A stretch of DNA of 64,000 nt, from the NCBI RefSeq assembly GCF_023168165.1, contig NZ_BQYJ01000005.1:239156-303155 (forward strand), in the 5' to 3' direction. Of this stretch, positions 44,727-56,161 are shown piece after piece (the first letter of the stretch is position 1; each line of letters opens with the position of its first letter). The position numbers and the translations under genes are program-made. The DNA is from Niallia sp. NCCP-28 (lineage in GTDB: Bacteria; Bacillota; Bacilli; Bacillales; Cytobacillaceae). The notes below the pieces were generated by a model, which made no database searches, had not been told where the DNA came from, and saw only the letters and a program-made list of their open reading frames with translations.

Positions 44727-45614
44727 TTATTTCTTTTTTGGTATTTTTATAGTAAATTGATAAAAATCATCGAATTCTTCTTCCTCGGCATTAAGATTAA
44801 TGCCACTATCTGAAACCATTGATAATGATTGGCGAATTGTGTTAACTGCAATCCGCATATCTTTACTGAAAGCTCTGCGTTTTGCTTTAGGCTTATTTTC
44901 CGTCTGCTCAAGCATTTTTACCACACGATCTTCTGTTTGCTTCACATTTAAGTTTTTTTCAATAATTTCCTGAAGGAGCTGCAACTGTTTCTCTTTTTCC
45001 TTTAAAGGAATCATAGAGCGGGCATGCCTTTCAGAAATTTGTTTATTTAAAAGAGCCGCTTGAATTTCTTCTGGAAGCTTTAATAATCTTAATTTATTAG
45101 CCACAGTGGATTGCCCTTTTCCAAGTCTTTGCGCAAGGGCTTCTTGAGTAAGATTATGAAGTTCTAATAATTTACCGTAAGCAATCGCTTCTTCTATAGG
45201 AGATAATTCTTCTCTTTGAAGATTTTCAATTAACGCAACAGAAGCTGTTTCTGTATCGCTCAAATTTTTAATGATAGCAGGAACTTCTTCCCACTCTAAT
45301 TTTTTCATAGCACGCCATCTTCTTTCACCTGCTATGATTTCATATTTATCAGCTTCATATTCTCTGACAACAATTGGCTGAATAATGCCATGTGTATGGA
45401 TAGTTCTTGATAATTCTTCAATTTTTTCGTCATCAAACACCGTTCTTGGCTGAAAACGGTTTGGAACAATCTGATGGATAGGAATTTTTTTTATTTCTTC
45501 CCTGCTTCCCATCATTTCCATCTCCTCACTAGCATCTTCTACTCCAATTTGCCTTGCAACTGTTTGATCTTCCTTTTCGCCTAGGCCAAAAAAGCGTGAG
45601 AAAGAAGGCTTCAT
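44727..45614 (-). CDS. noc: Nucleoid occlusion protein Noc
   Basis: 295 residues from the ATG at 45614 (a GTG lies directly before). The N-terminus [15 protein letters not shown] is the Noc amphipathic membrane-targeting helix, which Spo0J lacks. The ParB-like core has [39 protein letters not shown] and the helix-turn-helix [20 protein letters not shown]. It blocks division over the nucleoid by binding NBS sites and the membrane. Confidence 0.97.
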   Translation of the reverse strand: MKPSFSRFFGLGEKEDQTVARQIGVEDASEEMEMMGSREEIKKIPIHQIVPNRFQPRTVFDDEKIEELSRTIHTHGIIQPIVVREYEADKYEIIAGERRWRAMKKLEWEEVPAIIKNLSDTETASVALIENLQREELSPIEEAIAYGKLLELHNLTQEALAQRLGKGQSTVANKLRLLKLPEEIQAALLNKQISERHARSMIPLKEKEKQLQLLQEIIEKNLNVKQTEDRVVKMLEQTENKPKAKRRAFSKDMRIAVNTIRQSLSMVSDSGINLNAEEEEFDDFYQFTIKIPKKK

Positions 45615-45865
45615 CACCCTGCACCACCTTTACGAAACTCCCTATTACATATTCTCTAAAATGAATAGCATGTCCTGCAAAATATATTAATTATAATAAG
45701 AAACTTCTCGAATTTTCATAGAATTTGCCATTATATCTCTATTATATAGTAGTTAAGAAAAATGATATAGTCTAAATCTCATAGATTTAATTTGAAAAGT
45801 CGTTATTATTTCAATAATAAAATGGGTTGCAAAAAGAGCTAGTTCTATTTTTACATTTTTTTATA

Positions 45866-45902
45866 ATCTTCCTCCTTAAAAAATCTAAATCAGGAGGAAG
45901 AT
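45866..45902. terminator. Hairpin after rsmG
   Basis: ATCTTCCTCCT/AGGAGGAAGAT stem 7 nt past the rsmG stop. The minus strand lacks a U-tract, so termination strength is uncertain. Confidence 0.6.
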
Positions 45903-45908
45903 CATCTT

Positions 45909-46628
45909 TTATTCAATTGGTTCCTTATTAGGTGTACCAGGTTTTCTTGGATATTTTTTTGGTGTCGATTCTACCTTAGAGATAATTAGTATATTTCGTT
46001 CGCTTTTCTCAAATGGTAATTCGAATGAATGTTTCGCTTCCAATTTCCCACCTAAAATAGAAATTGCTCTTTTGCCAGCTTCAATTTCTCCTTCAGCACT
46101 TGCTGCTTTCATAGCAACAAATACACCACCAATCTTTACAAGAGGTAAGCATAATTCGCTTAGCACAGACAATCTTGCTACAGCTCTTGCTGTGACAATA
46201 TCAAATTTTTCTCGATATTTGCTATTTTTTCCAAATGTCTCAGCACGATCATGGATAAATTCTACATTTTCCAATTGAAGTTTTTTTGCTAGATGTTCGA
46301 GAAAATTTATTCGCTTGTTTAATGAATCTACTATTGTTACCTTTAAATTTGGATAAACAATTTTTAATGGAATGGAAGGAAATCCAGCACCTGCACCTAC
46401 ATCACAAATATGGACAGATTTAGTAAATAAATCCTCATAAAAGGATGCCGTCACAGAATCATAAAAATGTTTTAGATATACATCTTCCCTTTCTGTAATA
46501 GCCGTAAGGTTCATCTTTTCATTCCATTCCACTAATGTTTGGAAATAAATCTCAAATTGTTCCACTTGCGTTTCGGAAAGGTTAATTCCCTTTTCTGAAA
46601 ACATGTGAATAAACTGTTCTGTATTCAT
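45909..46628 (-). CDS. rsmG: 16S rRNA guanine-527 N7-methyltransferase
   Basis: 239 residues. SAM-binding motif [20 protein letters not shown] near 72-91, [15 protein letters not shown] near 98, and [19 protein letters not shown] near 145 are RsmG signatures. Loss of G527 methylation gives low-level streptomycin resistance in other bacteria. Follows mnmG by 23 bp in the same operon. Confidence 0.96.
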   Translation of the reverse strand: MNTEQFIHMFSEKGINLSETQVEQFEIYFQTLVEWNEKMNLTAITEREDVYLKHFYDSVTASFYEDLFTKSVHICDVGAGAGFPSIPLKIVYPNLKVTIVDSLNKRINFLEHLAKKLQLENVEFIHDRAETFGKNSKYREKFDIVTARAVARLSVLSELCLPLVKIGGVFVAMKAASAEGEIEAGKRAISILGGKLEAKHSFELPFEKSERNILIISKVESTPKKYPRKPGTPNKEPIE

Positions 46629-46651
46629 ATTAGAACCCTTTCCAAAAAAAT

Positions 46652-48532
46652 TTAAATGCGCGCTATGCGTCCCTGTTCTAAATAAACTAAAAGTATGGAA
46701 ATATCCGCAGGATTTACCCCAGAGATTCTGGATGCTTGAGCAATGGATAATGGACGAACTGTTTTTAGCTTCTGCTTTGCTTCAGTTGCTAAACTTGAGA
46801 TCGCATCATAATCTATATTTTCCGGAATTTTTTTATTTTCCATCTTTTTTAATCTTTCAACTTGCTGTAAAGATTTTTCGATATATCCTTCATACTTAAT
46901 TTGAATTTCTACTTGTTCCATTATCTCATCTGTTAACAGAACATCACTTGGCACTAAAGAATGTATATGGCTATAATTCATTTCTGGTCTTCTTAATAAG
47001 TCCGCTGCGCGTATACCATCTTTTAATTCGCTGCCGCCTTGTTCTTTAATTATTTGTTGGACTTGTTCAGATGGTTTTAAGATTATTTCTTTTAAGCGCT
47101 GCTTTTCTGTTTCTATCTGTTGCTTTTTTTCGGAAAATTTTCTAAATCTTTCTTTCGAAATTAAGCCTATTTTTGCTCCAATGTCTGTTAAACGTAAATC
47201 AGCATTATCATGGCGAAGCAATAAGCGATACTCCGCTCTAGATGTTAATAAACGATATGGTTCATTTGTTCCTTTTGTAACCAAATCATCAATTAATACA
47301 CCAATATAAGCATCAGAGCGGCCTAAAATTAAATCTTCTTTATCTAGCGCTCTTAACCCTGCATTAATGCCAGCCATCAATCCTTGTCCTGCTGCTTCTT
47401 CATATCCAGAAGTTCCATTAATTTGCCCTGCTGTATAAAGATTTTTTATTTTTTTTGTTTCTAAAGTAGGCCATAATTGAGTAGGCACAATTGCATCATA
47501 CTCAATTGCATAACCAGCTCTCATCATTTGAACATTTTCAAGGCCAGGAATTGTTCTTAAAATTTGTTGTTGAACATCTTCAGGCAAGCTTGTTGATAAT
47601 CCTTGCACATAAACTTCTTGTGTATTTTTTCCTTCTGGCTCTAAGAAAATTTGATGCCTTGGTTTATCATTAAAACGAACGACTTTATCTTCAATCGAAG
47701 GGCAATAACGAGGTCCAGTTCCTTTAATCATTCCTGAATACATTGGCGAACGATGCAAATTAGCATCAATAATTTGATGCGTCGTTTCATTCGTATAAGT
47801 CAGCCAACATGGAAGCTGTTCTGTTATATACTTTGTTGTTTCATAAGAGAATGCTCGCGGTACATCATCACCAGGCTGAATTTCTGTTTTGCTGTAGTCA
47901 ATAGAATGACTATTAACGCGAGGTGGAGTTCCTGTTTTAAAACGGACCAAATCAAATCCTAATTCTTGCAGATATTCTGATAAACGAACAGATGGCTGCT
48001 GATTATTGGGTCCGCTTGAATACTTTAATTCTCCTAAAATGATTTCGCCCCGAAGATACGTACCAGTTGTGATAACTACTGTTTCTGCTCGATAAACAGC
48101 TCCTGATTTTGTAATGACACCTTTAACAATGTCTTCTTCTACAATCAACTGTTCTACCATACCTTGAATTAAGGTTAGATTTTGCTGGCTTTCTAGCGTT
48201 TTTTTCATTTCATGTTGATACATAAATTTATCTGCTTGCGCTCGCAGCGCCCTAACTGCAGGACCTTTTCCTGTATTCAACATTCTCATTTGTATATAGG
48301 TTTTATCAATATTTTTTCCCATTTCTCCGCCTAGGGCATCAATTTCTCTTACTACGATTCCCTTAGCCGGACCACCAACAGATGGATTGCATGGCATAAA
48401 TGCAACCATATCAAGATTAATTGTCAACATCAAAGTATTAGCGCCAAGCCGTGCTGCTGCAAGTCCAGCCTCACAGCCCGCATGTCCCGCACCTATAACA
48501 ATGACATCAAAGTTACCAGCTTCATACTGCAT
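46652..48532 (-). CDS. mnmG: tRNA uridine-34 modification enzyme MnmG (GidA)
   Basis: 626 residues from the ATG at 48532, 7 nt after AAGGAGG; a GTG directly before is less likely. FAD-binding [21 protein letters not shown] near 10-30, [12 protein letters not shown] near 47, GRAD-like [11 protein letters not shown] near 270 and the C-terminal helical domain for MnmE binding. With MnmE it installs carboxymethylaminomethyl at wobble uridine. Confidence 0.97.
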   Translation of the reverse strand: MQYEAGNFDVIVIGAGHAGCEAGLAAARLGANTLMLTINLDMVAFMPCNPSVGGPAKGIVVREIDALGGEMGKNIDKTYIQMRMLNTGKGPAVRALRAQADKFMYQHEMKKTLESQQNLTLIQGMVEQLIVEEDIVKGVITKSGAVYRAETVVITTGTYLRGEIILGELKYSSGPNNQQPSVRLSEYLQELGFDLVRFKTGTPPRVNSHSIDYSKTEIQPGDDVPRAFSYETTKYITEQLPCWLTYTNETTHQIIDANLHRSPMYSGMIKGTGPRYCPSIEDKVVRFNDKPRHQIFLEPEGKNTQEVYVQGLSTSLPEDVQQQILRTIPGLENVQMMRAGYAIEYDAIVPTQLWPTLETKKIKNLYTAGQINGTSGYEEAAGQGLMAGINAGLRALDKEDLILGRSDAYIGVLIDDLVTKGTNEPYRLLTSRAEYRLLLRHDNADLRLTDIGAKIGLISKERFRKFSEKKQQIETEKQRLKEIILKPSEQVQQIIKEQGGSELKDGIRAADLLRRPEMNYSHIHSLVPSDVLLTDEIMEQVEIQIKYEGYIEKSLQQVERLKKMENKKIPENIDYDAISSLATEAKQKLKTVRPLSIAQASRISGVNPADISILLVYLEQGRIARI

Positions 48533-48590
48533 CACGGTGCCTCCTTATATTGTTTCACTATGCTTTCGCTAGATTTATACTATAAAAAAG

Positions 48591-49976
48591 TTATTTTCCG
48601 AGACAGAACTGCGAAAATAATTGGTCAATTAAGCTCTCATGTACACTATCGCCAATAATTTCTCCAAGCAATTCCCACGTTCTAGTTAAATCAATTTGGA
48701 CAATATCGATTGGTGTCCCCATTTCTACACCATTTATCGCCTCATTTATAGATTGCAGTGATTGATTTAATAAGGCAATATGTCTCGTATTGGAAACATA
48801 CGTCATATCACTTGCCTCAATGGTTCCTTCAAAAAATAAAGTAGATATCGCTTCTTCCAATTGGTTTACTCCATTATCCTCTAGCAAAGAAGTTGTAACC
48901 ATTTTTTGATGATTAGCTAGCTTACGCACCATATCCATGTCAATTTTTTGCGGTAAATCTGTTTTATTAACAATAACGATATAATCCATTCCTTCCACTG
49001 CCTTAAAAAGATTTATATCTTCATTTGTTAATTCATCTGCATAATTTAAGACCAATAGAATCAAGTCAGCTTCCTTTAGTACTTGGCGTGATTTTTCTAC
49101 ACCAATTCTTTCGACAATATCTTCGGTTTCTCTTATTCCAGCCGTATCTACAAGTTTGAGCGGAACGCCCCTAATATTGACATACTCTTCAATTACATCT
49201 CTTGTTGTACCTGGAATATCTGTTACAATTGCCTTATTTTCCTGTACTAATGTATTTAGTAAAGAGGATTTTCCGACATTTGGTCTGCCTACAATAACAG
49301 TTGATAAACCTTCTCTAAGAATTTTGCCTTGCTGAGAAGTCTGCAGCAAATTTTCTATTTCCATTTTTACATTTTTGGATTTATCCAGCATCATTCGATG
49401 GGTCATTTCTTCTACATCATCATACTCTGGATAATCAATATTCACTTCTACTTGAGCTAATGTTTCAAGTATTTCCTGTCTTAGCCTTTTTATTAATTTG
49501 GACAATCGCCCTTCCATTTGCCCAAGTGCAACATTCATTGCACGATCTGTTTTTGCTCTAATTAAATCCATTACCGCTTCTGCTTGGGATAAATCAATTC
49601 TTCCATTTAAAAATGCCCTTTTAGTGAATTCTCCTGGTTCCGCCAGCCTCGCTCCGTGCGTTACCAGCAATTGAAGAAGCCTATTTACAGAAGCAATTCC
49701 CCCATGGCAATTAATCTCTACTACATCTTCTTTTGTAAAAGTTTTTGGTCCTTTCATTACAGAAACCATTACCTCTTCTACTACCTCATTGTTTGCTGGA
49801 TCCACTATATGTCCGTAATGGATTGTATGAGTTAAAGCAGTGCTTATCCTTTTATTATTAATGCCTTTAAACAGCTTATCGGCAATTATAAATGCATCGG
49901 GCCCACTAATCCTAACAATTGCTATCGCTCCCTCTCCCATTGGAGTCGATATAGCAGCAATCGTATCAAAGTCCAT
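48591..49976 (-). CDS. mnmE: tRNA modification GTPase MnmE (TrmE)
   Basis: 461 residues from the ATG at 49976, 6 nt after GAGGTG. N-terminal folate-binding domain ([20 protein letters not shown]), helical domain, and a G domain with [14 protein letters not shown] near 225, DTAGIRET near 271 and NKTD near 335. It ends FCLGK, the C-x-G-K motif with the catalytic cysteine. Partner of MnmG, encoded next to it. Confidence 0.97.
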   Translation of the reverse strand: MDFDTIAAISTPMGEGAIAIVRISGPDAFIIADKLFKGINNKRISTALTHTIHYGHIVDPANNEVVEEVMVSVMKGPKTFTKEDVVEINCHGGIASVNRLLQLLVTHGARLAEPGEFTKRAFLNGRIDLSQAEAVMDLIRAKTDRAMNVALGQMEGRLSKLIKRLRQEILETLAQVEVNIDYPEYDDVEEMTHRMMLDKSKNVKMEIENLLQTSQQGKILREGLSTVIVGRPNVGKSSLLNTLVQENKAIVTDIPGTTRDVIEEYVNIRGVPLKLVDTAGIRETEDIVERIGVEKSRQVLKEADLILLVLNYADELTNEDINLFKAVEGMDYIVIVNKTDLPQKIDMDMVRKLANHQKMVTTSLLEDNGVNQLEEAISTLFFEGTIEASDMTYVSNTRHIALLNQSLQSINEAINGVEMGTPIDIVQIDLTRTWELLGEIIGDSVHESLIDQLFSQFCLGK

Positions 49977-50244
49977 TTTCTTCACCTCAACTTGTTCTCT
50001 AAAGTTTCTATGATAAAAGGTATTTCCTGAATATATAATTGTTACAATAGATTAGATTATCATATCCACATCTATTTAAAAAGAAAAAAATCCGCACACT
50101 TATCCACATTACATTTTTTTATTTATTCTACCATTCTATCTTATCCACATGTGAATAACAATAAAACAGCAATAAATTAAGAATAATCTTCTTGCTGAAT
50201 ATACCTATAACTATTTTAGAAAATAATATTGCCAAATATTAAAT
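49977..50244. other. mnmE upstream gap with DnaA boxes
   Basis: Two exact DnaA boxes, TTATCCACA at 50100-50108 and 50141-50149, and an 8/9 match ATATCCACA at 50072-50080, within about 80 bp of AT-rich DNA. No gene. It lies about 2.9 kb left of the main dnaA-proximal boxes. Confidence 0.7.
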
Positions 50245-50291
50245 AAAAAAAGGCACATAAGGAGCAAAAACTCCTTATGTGCCTTTTTTTT
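50245..50291 (-). terminator. Terminator of the rpmH-rnpA-yidC-jag operon
   Basis: AAAAGGCACATAAGGAG pairs with CTCCTTATGTGCCTTTTTTT around a CAAAAA loop, directly after jag. Confidence 0.92.
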
Positions 50292-50297
50292 GCTAAG

Positions 50298-50921
50298 CTA
50301 CTTTATACGATATGGTGCAATAACAATATGCCTATTGTTATTTTCTCCAATAGAGTATGTTTTAACTTCCTTAAAAGAAACAAGCGCCGCATGAATAATC
50401 TTTCTTTCTTCTGAAAGCATCGGTTCTAACGAAATTTCTTTTCCTGTTCTTGCAGCTTTTTGGGCAATCCTCTCAGCAAGCTGAATAAGCGCCTCTTTTC
50501 TCCGTTCCCTATATCCCTCTGCATTCAACTGTACATGGTAATATTGATCTGCTTCTCTATTAATGACAAGCTGGGTTATATATTGCAAGGAATTTAAGGT
50601 CTGTCCTCTTTTTCCTATCAAAATGGCAATTTTTTGTCCATTTATCTGAAAGGTAATATTTTTCCCTTCTTCTATAACCGTAATATCAGCTATTACTCCC
50701 ATTTTTTTGCAGATATCCAATAAAAATTCTTTTGCCTGTTCAACTGAATTGTTTAACCGCTTAACTGTTACGACAGCTGCACGAGATCCAAATCCAAGAA
50801 ACCCCTTTTTTCCTTTATCAACAACAATGATTTCGGCTTGATTCTTTGTTGTTTTAAGTTGCGCCAAAGCTGATTCCACTGCTGTTTCGACTGTTCGCCC
50901 TTTAGCAGTTACTTCTCTCAC
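50298..50921 (-). CDS. jag: Jag/KhpB RNA-binding protein (SpoIIIJ-associated)
   Basis: 207 residues. Jag_N domain ([19 protein letters not shown]), then a linker, a KH domain ([20 protein letters not shown] near 108-127) and an R3H domain at the C-terminus ([31 protein letters not shown]). It binds RNA with KhpA and affects elongation and division in relatives. Its ATG overlaps the yidC stop by 4 bp. Confidence 0.95.
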   Translation of the reverse strand: MREVTAKGRTVETAVESALAQLKTTKNQAEIIVVDKGKKGFLGFGSRAAVVTVKRLNNSVEQAKEFLLDICKKMGVIADITVIEEGKNITFQINGQKIAILIGKRGQTLNSLQYITQLVINREADQYYHVQLNAEGYRERRKEALIQLAERIAQKAARTGKEISLEPMLSEERKIIHAALVSFKEVKTYSIGENNNRHIVIAPYRIK

Positions 50922-51700
50922 TTTTTCGCTCCTCCTCCTGCTTTACCTGTTTCACCACTCTTTTTCAATTCGGGACCTTTAATAAAGAATGTTTGAATAA
51001 TAGTGAAAATATTACCAACCACCCAATATAAAGAAAGAGCGGCAGGGAAATTTATGGCAAATACTAAAATCATAATTGGCATAATCCAAAGCATCATCAT
51101 CATTTGCGGATTTTGCCCAGCAGTGCCTGCCATTGTCATTTTCGTTTGAATAAATGTCGTGATCCCCGCAAGAATCGGTAAAATATAGTATGGATCTGCT
51201 TCTCCTAAATCAAACCAAAGAAATTCATGTGTTGCAATTTCTCTAGTACGGGATATCGCATGATAAAAACCAATTAAAATTGGCATTTGAACAATTAATG
51301 GAAAACAGCCTGCAAGTGGGTTAACATTATTGTCCCTAAATAGTTTCATTGTTTCTTCTTGAAGCTTTTGTTGTGTTTTTTGATCTTTAGAGCTGTACTT
51401 TTTGCGCAAATTCTCCATTTCAGGTTGAATAGCTTGCATTGCTTTACTGTTTTTTGTTTGTTTAATCATTAATGGCAAAATAACTAAACGGACTAATATT
51501 GTTACAATAATTATGGATAAACCAAAACTTCCTCCAGCAAATTCCGCTGTTTTTACTATTAACTGAGATAATGGATAAACAATATATTCATTCCAAAATC
51601 CTTCGCTATCAGAAGTAATCGGTTTATTAAATTCTGTACAACCAGTTAAAACAGTCATGATAAACAAAATTCCTACTAGCAATAATGTTTTCTTTTTCAA
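50918..51700 (-). CDS. yidC: Membrane protein insertase YidC1 (SpoIIIJ)
   Basis: 260 residues. Lipoprotein signal peptide ending LTGC (Cys21), then five membrane segments of the YidC/Oxa1 fold, with the conserved Arg of the hydrophilic groove in [11 protein letters not shown] near 73 and the coiled cytoplasmic loop [19 protein letters not shown]. It inserts membrane proteins; B. subtilis SpoIIIJ is also needed for forespore sigma-G activity. Confidence 0.96.
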   Translation of the reverse strand: MKKKTLLLVGILFIMTVLTGCTEFNKPITSDSEGFWNEYIVYPLSQLIVKTAEFAGGSFGLSIIIVTILVRLVILPLMIKQTKNSKAMQAIQPEMENLRKKYSSKDQKTQQKLQEETMKLFRDNNVNPLAGCFPLIVQMPILIGFYHAISRTREIATHEFLWFDLGEADPYYILPILAGITTFIQTKMTMAGTAGQNPQMMMMLWIMPIMILVFAINFPAALSLYWVVGNIFTIIQTFFIKGPELKKSGETGKAGGGAKK

Positions 51701-51799
51701 GCGTCAAATCCTCCTGTATTTTCATGATTTCTCATTAAATTTTAATATATTTTATATTGTAACGTAATATTACAACCTAGGAAACGCTTAACAAAATTT

Positions 51800-52150
51800 T
51801 TATTCATTCTTTTTTATGATTATTTTGGCAATTTTCAATACATGCTTTAAACTATTTAGAACTTCTTCATAACTCATGTCTGAAACTGGCTTTCTCGCAA
51901 TAATAACATAATCCATTGCAGGGTTTAAGTGAAGCTCCAGCTCTAAGAAAGCCTGTCTAATATATCTTTTTATCCTGTTTCTAGTTACTGCATTTCCTAT
52001 CTTTTTGCTTACAGATAATCCAATGCGAAAATGATCTTGATTTTTTTTGCTTAATTTATATACAACAAATTGCCTATTGGCAAAAGATTGTCCCTTTTTA
52101 AATACCTCTTGAAAATCTTTATTTTTTTTTATTCTAAATTCTTTCTTCAA
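51800..52150 (-). CDS. rnpA: Ribonuclease P protein component
   Basis: 116 residues from a TTG at 52150, 8 nt after AAGGAG, chosen because B. subtilis RnpA begins the same way (LKKxxRIKKNxDF). The frame extends 21 codons upstream with an ATG at 52177 that has a poor RBS. Core motif [20 protein letters not shown] binds P RNA. It works with rnpB RNA to mature tRNA 5' ends. Confidence 0.95.
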   Translation of the reverse strand: MKKEFRIKKNKDFQEVFKKGQSFANRQFVVYKLSKKNQDHFRIGLSVSKKIGNAVTRNRIKRYIRQAFLELELHLNPAMDYVIIARKPVSDMSYEEVLNSLKHVLKIAKIIIKKNE

Positions 52151-52435
52151 CTTATATACTCCTTCAGGCTTTTCCATCCTTTTGAATAATAATATGTATT
52201 GAAAAAAAAGCATAGTTATTTCCTCTGCAGCATATTTTTAGAAAAGCCCTATTTTAGTTTCTTCTAAAAAAAAGAATCAGAATCTACAACCTCAATTCTA
52301 ATTAAAAAATAGATATATGTTCATAAATTTAAAAGAAATAGCTCGCTTTTATAAATATTTCCACATACGCTAATTTTTATATCAAATAATTCTAATACAA
52401 GCTAGCAAATAACAACTCATAGAAAAATATTTATG
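52151..52435. other. Spacer between rpmH and rnpA
   Basis: About 285 bp of AT-rich DNA separates rpmH from rnpA, with a terminator-like hairpin right after rpmH. No gene is present. In many bacteria rnpA directly follows or overlaps rpmH, so this spacing suggests separate control or partial read-through. Confidence 0.5.
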
Positions 52436-52463
52436 AAAAAAAGACCACTGAGGGTTCAGTGGC
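52436..52463 (-). terminator. Terminator/attenuator directly after rpmH
   Basis: GGCCACTGA-ACCC-TCAGTGGTC then U7 on the minus strand, beginning at the base after the rpmH stop codon. It would limit rnpA expression relative to L34. Confidence 0.85.
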
Positions 52464-52676
<213 letters not shown>

Positions 52677-53320
52677 CTATTCATTTCTTTTCTTTTATTT
52701 CCTGTATTTTTTTTTGCTAATTCGGTAACAATAAATTTGGTTATCTTCATTTCTTTGAGACCGCTTTTCTTTTATATATCCGATCTAAGATTAGATAACC
52801 TAGAAAAAATTCTATTTTTACCTTCTCTATCATAATCCCCTCTCTACTTATTGTCACCTTAAAGTTATTTTTTAATAATAGATTTTTTCACCTTAAATCC
52901 TCTTATTCATTAGTCTGTGGATAAATTTCGACAGTTTTTTTTATATCCACAACAGTTATATACAACTTTTTCACATAATAAAAGTTTGTGGACATTTTTT
53001 ATCAACATACTGTTCAGGTTGTGGATAGATTTCAAAAACCATTGCAGTTATTGTGATAATTTGATATTATAGTTTTGTTTTCACATTTGAATAAATTCTA
53101 TGTATACCTGATTTATCCACAGAGTGTGGATAAAATGTGGACAGGTTATCAAATATATCTGAATATAGTTGTCCACAATTAGTGGATACTGTCGAAATTT
53201 CACTTAATTTCCTTATTATATATTTTTCCACAAATCAAAATAATAGCATTAGCAGATTGCTTTAATAGAAAAATCTGTTCTCTTCAACACGCAAATAAAC
53301 AGAAAAGGAGGGGAAACTGT
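52677..53320. other. oriC: oriC, DnaA-box region upstream of dnaA (incAB-like)
   Basis: Exact DnaA boxes: TGTGGATAA at 52916-52924, TTATCCACA at 53113-53121, TGTGGATAA at 53125-53133. One-mismatch boxes: 52943 (ATATCCACA), 53020 (TGTGGATAG), 53169 (TTGTCCACA), 53224 (TTTTCCACA). The boxes face both ways within 320 bp upstream of dnaA. As in B. subtilis this is the first half of a bipartite origin. Confidence 0.93.
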
Positions 53321-54667
53321 TTGGAAAATATTGCGGATTTATGGAACAAAGCCTTGTCTAATATAGAAAAGAAAATAAGCAAACCCAGTTTTGATACCTG
53401 GTTAAAAGCTACTGCTGCACATTCGTTGCAAGGGGATAGTTTGGTTATTACTGCCCCAAATGAATTTGCACGTGATTGGTTAGAAGAGCGCTATTCCCAG
53501 CTGATTTCTGGAATTCTGTATGAAATAACAGGGGAAGAGCTTACTGTAAAATTCATTATTCCTCAAAATCAAAAAGAAGAAGAATTTGATTTGCAAATTT
53601 CATCTAAACAAAGAAAAAAAACTGAAGAATCAGCTGATTTCCCACGGACTATACTAAATCCTAAATATGTTTTCGATACTTTTGTCATTGGTTCAGGAAA
53701 TAGGTTTGCCCATGCAGCCTCATTAGCTGTAGCAGAAGCTCCAGCTAAAGCATATAATCCTCTTTTTATTTATGGAGGAGTTGGACTGGGAAAAACTCAC
53801 TTAATGCATGCAATTGGACATTATGTTTTAGATCATAATCCTTCTGCTAAAGTTGTCTATTTATCTTCTGAAAAATTTACGAATGAATTTATCAATAGTA
53901 TTAGAGATAACAAAGGGGCACAATTTAGAGATAAGTATCGAAATGTTGATGTCCTGCTAATAGATGATATTCAGTTTTTAGCTGGAAAAGAATCAACACA
54001 AGAAGAATTTTTTCATACTTTTAATACCCTGCATGAAGAAAGTAAACAGATTATTATATCCAGCGACCGGCCTCCTAAGGAGATACCGACGCTTGAGGAC
54101 CGTCTTCGTTCGCGGTTTGAGTGGGGGTTAATTACAGATATAACGCCTCCTGATTTAGAAACAAGGATTGCTATTTTAAGAAAAAAAGCAAAAGCAGACG
54201 GATTAGATATTCCAAATGAAGTTATGCTATATATTGCAAATCAAATTGATACAAATATCCGGGAATTAGAAGGTGCCCTCATTCGCGTTGTTGCCTATTC
54301 CTCTTTAATCAACAAAGATATCAATGCAGATTTAGCTGCAGAGGCCCTAAAAGACATTGTTCCAACTTCTAAACCTAGAGTCATTACTATTCATGATATC
54401 CAAAAGGTTGTTGGAGAGCATTTTAATATAAAATTAGAAGATTTTAAGGCAAAAAAAAGAACAAAGTCTATTGCATTTCCTAGGCAAATCGCTATGTATT
54501 TATCTCGAGAACTTACAGACTTCTCCCTCCCTAAGATTGGAGAAGAATTTGGCGGAAGAGATCATACAACCGTTATTCATGCCCATGAAAAAATCTCAAA
54601 ATTACTCGTTTCAGATTCTTTATTGCAAAAACAAATAAATGAGATAAATGAAATATTAAAAATTTAG
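53321..54667 (+). CDS. dnaA: Replication initiator DnaA
   Basis: 448 residues with a TTG start at 53321, 5-8 nt after AAAGGAGGGG; B. subtilis DnaA aligns from the same residue (MENI-DLW). Domain I (1-80), linker, AAA+ domain with Walker [11 protein letters not shown] near 150 and Walker [10 protein letters not shown] near 210, and the C-terminal helix-turn-helix with [15 protein letters not shown] near 408. It binds the boxes on both sides of its own gene, so it should autoregulate. Confidence 0.98.
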   Translation: MENIADLWNKALSNIEKKISKPSFDTWLKATAAHSLQGDSLVITAPNEFARDWLEERYSQLISGILYEITGEELTVKFIIPQNQKEEEFDLQISSKQRKKTEESADFPRTILNPKYVFDTFVIGSGNRFAHAASLAVAEAPAKAYNPLFIYGGVGLGKTHLMHAIGHYVLDHNPSAKVVYLSSEKFTNEFINSIRDNKGAQFRDKYRNVDVLLIDDIQFLAGKESTQEEFFHTFNTLHEESKQIIISSDRPPKEIPTLEDRLRSRFEWGLITDITPPDLETRIAILRKKAKADGLDIPNEVMLYIANQIDTNIRELEGALIRVVAYSSLINKDINADLAAEALKDIVPTSKPRVITIHDIQKVVGEHFNIKLEDFKAKKRTKSIAFPRQIAMYLSRELTDFSLPKIGEEFGGRDHTTVIHAHEKISKLLVSDSLLQKQINEINEILKI

Positions 54668-54853
54668 ATAGAATACTGTGTATAACTTATCGCTACTTAA
54701 ACACAGTCTATCCACATGTGGATAGACTGTGTTTCCTTTACTTTTTCGAGTTATCCACAAATTAACAGGACCTACTATTATTACTACTGTTTTTTTAAAA
54801 AATAATTATTAAAAATAGCATTAAGAAATTTAAAAATATCGGAGGATTAATTT
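54668..54853. other. oriC: oriC, unwinding half in the dnaA-dnaN gap
   Basis: Contains the 32-bp box palindrome (54701-54732), an exact DnaA box TTATCCACA at 54751-54759, a run of DnaA-trio-like triplets at 54772-54789, and about 60 bp of almost pure A/T. This ordered layout (box, short spacer, trios, AT-rich unwinding region) is that of the Bacillus basal unwinding system. Confidence 0.9.
54701..54732. terminator. Perfect 32-bp palindrome: double DnaA box and dnaA terminator
   Basis: Arms of 16 bp (ACACAGTCTATCCACA and its complement) meet without a loop. Each arm holds a one-mismatch DnaA box (CTATCCACA). The RNA would form a strong hairpin 34 nt after the dnaA stop, followed by a U-rich stretch. 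Confidence 0.75.
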
Positions 54854-55987
54854 ATGAAATTTATCATCCAAAAGGATTATCTTGTACAAAGCGTTCAAGA
54901 TGTTATGAAAGCAATTACTAGCAGAACAACAATACCGATTTTGACAGGGATCAAAATTGTAGCGACTGATGAAGGAGTTACATTAACGGGAAGCGATTCA
55001 GATATTTCGATAGAATCGTTTATACCTAAAGAAGAAAACGATATAGAAATTGTAGAAATCCACAGAACGGGCTCTATTGTTTTACAAGCAAAGTTTTTTA
55101 GTGAAATTGTAAAAAAACTTCCAACAAATCAAGTGGAAATAGAAGTAGAGCAACTACAGACAGTTATTCGTTCTGGGAAATCAGAATTTAATTTAAATGG
55201 CTTAGATTCTGAAGAATATCCACATTTGCCAGAGCTATCAGAACAAAACATTTTAAAAATTCCTACAGACATATTAAAAAATATTATCAAGCAAACAGTA
55301 TTTGCAGTGTCCACCTCAGAAACACGACCGGTGTTAACAGGTGTCAATTGGAAAGTCGAACATGGAGACTTAATCTGTATTGCAACAGATAGCCATCGTT
55401 TAGCTTTAAGAAAAGCAAAAATTAATTCCAATGAAGAACAAGTCTATAATATTGTTATACCAGGAAAAAGTTTAAATGAACTAAATCGCATTTTAGATGA
55501 TGATAATGAATCCGTGGAAATTGTTATAACAGAAAATCAAATATTATTTAAAACGAAACACATTTTATTTTTCTCAAGGTTATTGGAAGGGAATTATCCA
55601 GATACCAATCGCCTTATTCCGACTGAGAGCAAAACAGATATTATTGTGAATGCAAAAGAGTTTCTACAAGCAATTGATCGTGCCTCTTTGCTTGCTCGAG
55701 AGGGAAGGAATAATGTCGTGAAGTTTTCTACTCTCAATGAGAATGTCATTGAAATTTCTTCTTTTACACCGGAAATTGGGAAAGTAGTAGAAGAATTGGT
55801 AAGCGAGTCAATTAGCGGCGAGGAACTGAAAATCTCTTTTAGTGCTAAATATATGATGGATGCTTTAAAAGCATTAGAGGGAACAGAAATAAAAATAAGT
55901 TTTACTGGTGCAATGCGTCCATTTGTTATTCATCCAATTAATGATGATGCCATTCTTCAGTTAATTCTTCCTGTAAGAACATATTAG
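54854..55987 (+). CDS. dnaN: DNA polymerase III beta subunit (sliding clamp)
   Basis: 377 residues in three repeated clamp domains. MKFIIQKDYLVQSVQDVMKA at the N-terminus, ATDSHRLALRK near 176 and the C-terminal IHPINDDAILQLILPVRTY are diagnostic. It is the processivity factor for replication and repair polymerases. RBS CGGAGG. A hairpin terminator follows at 56041. Confidence 0.98.
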   Translation: MKFIIQKDYLVQSVQDVMKAITSRTTIPILTGIKIVATDEGVTLTGSDSDISIESFIPKEENDIEIVEIHRTGSIVLQAKFFSEIVKKLPTNQVEIEVEQLQTVIRSGKSEFNLNGLDSEEYPHLPELSEQNILKIPTDILKNIIKQTVFAVSTSETRPVLTGVNWKVEHGDLICIATDSHRLALRKAKINSNEEQVYNIVIPGKSLNELNRILDDDNESVEIVITENQILFKTKHILFFSRLLEGNYPDTNRLIPTESKTDIIVNAKEFLQAIDRASLLAREGRNNVVKFSTLNENVIEISSFTPEIGKVVEELVSESISGEELKISFSAKYMMDALKALEGTEIKISFTGAMRPFVIHPINDDAILQLILPVRTY

Positions 55988-56040
55988 AATAAACTTTTTA
56001 TGGTTTTTAAGTGCTTCGAAAAATATAAAAAGTTCTTGTT

Positions 56041-56078
56041 TAAGAGGGTAGCATTTTTGTGTTAGCCCTCTTATTTTT
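56041..56078 (+). terminator. Terminator of dnaN
   Basis: TAAGAGGG...CCCTCTTA stem then TTTTTA. Confidence 0.78.
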
Positions 56079-56161
56079 ATTTATATTTTTAGTTTTCTTT
56101 GTGTATCGGGCTATTATTTAGTAAAATAATAAGATACGATTAAATTTGAAAGAGTGAACAA

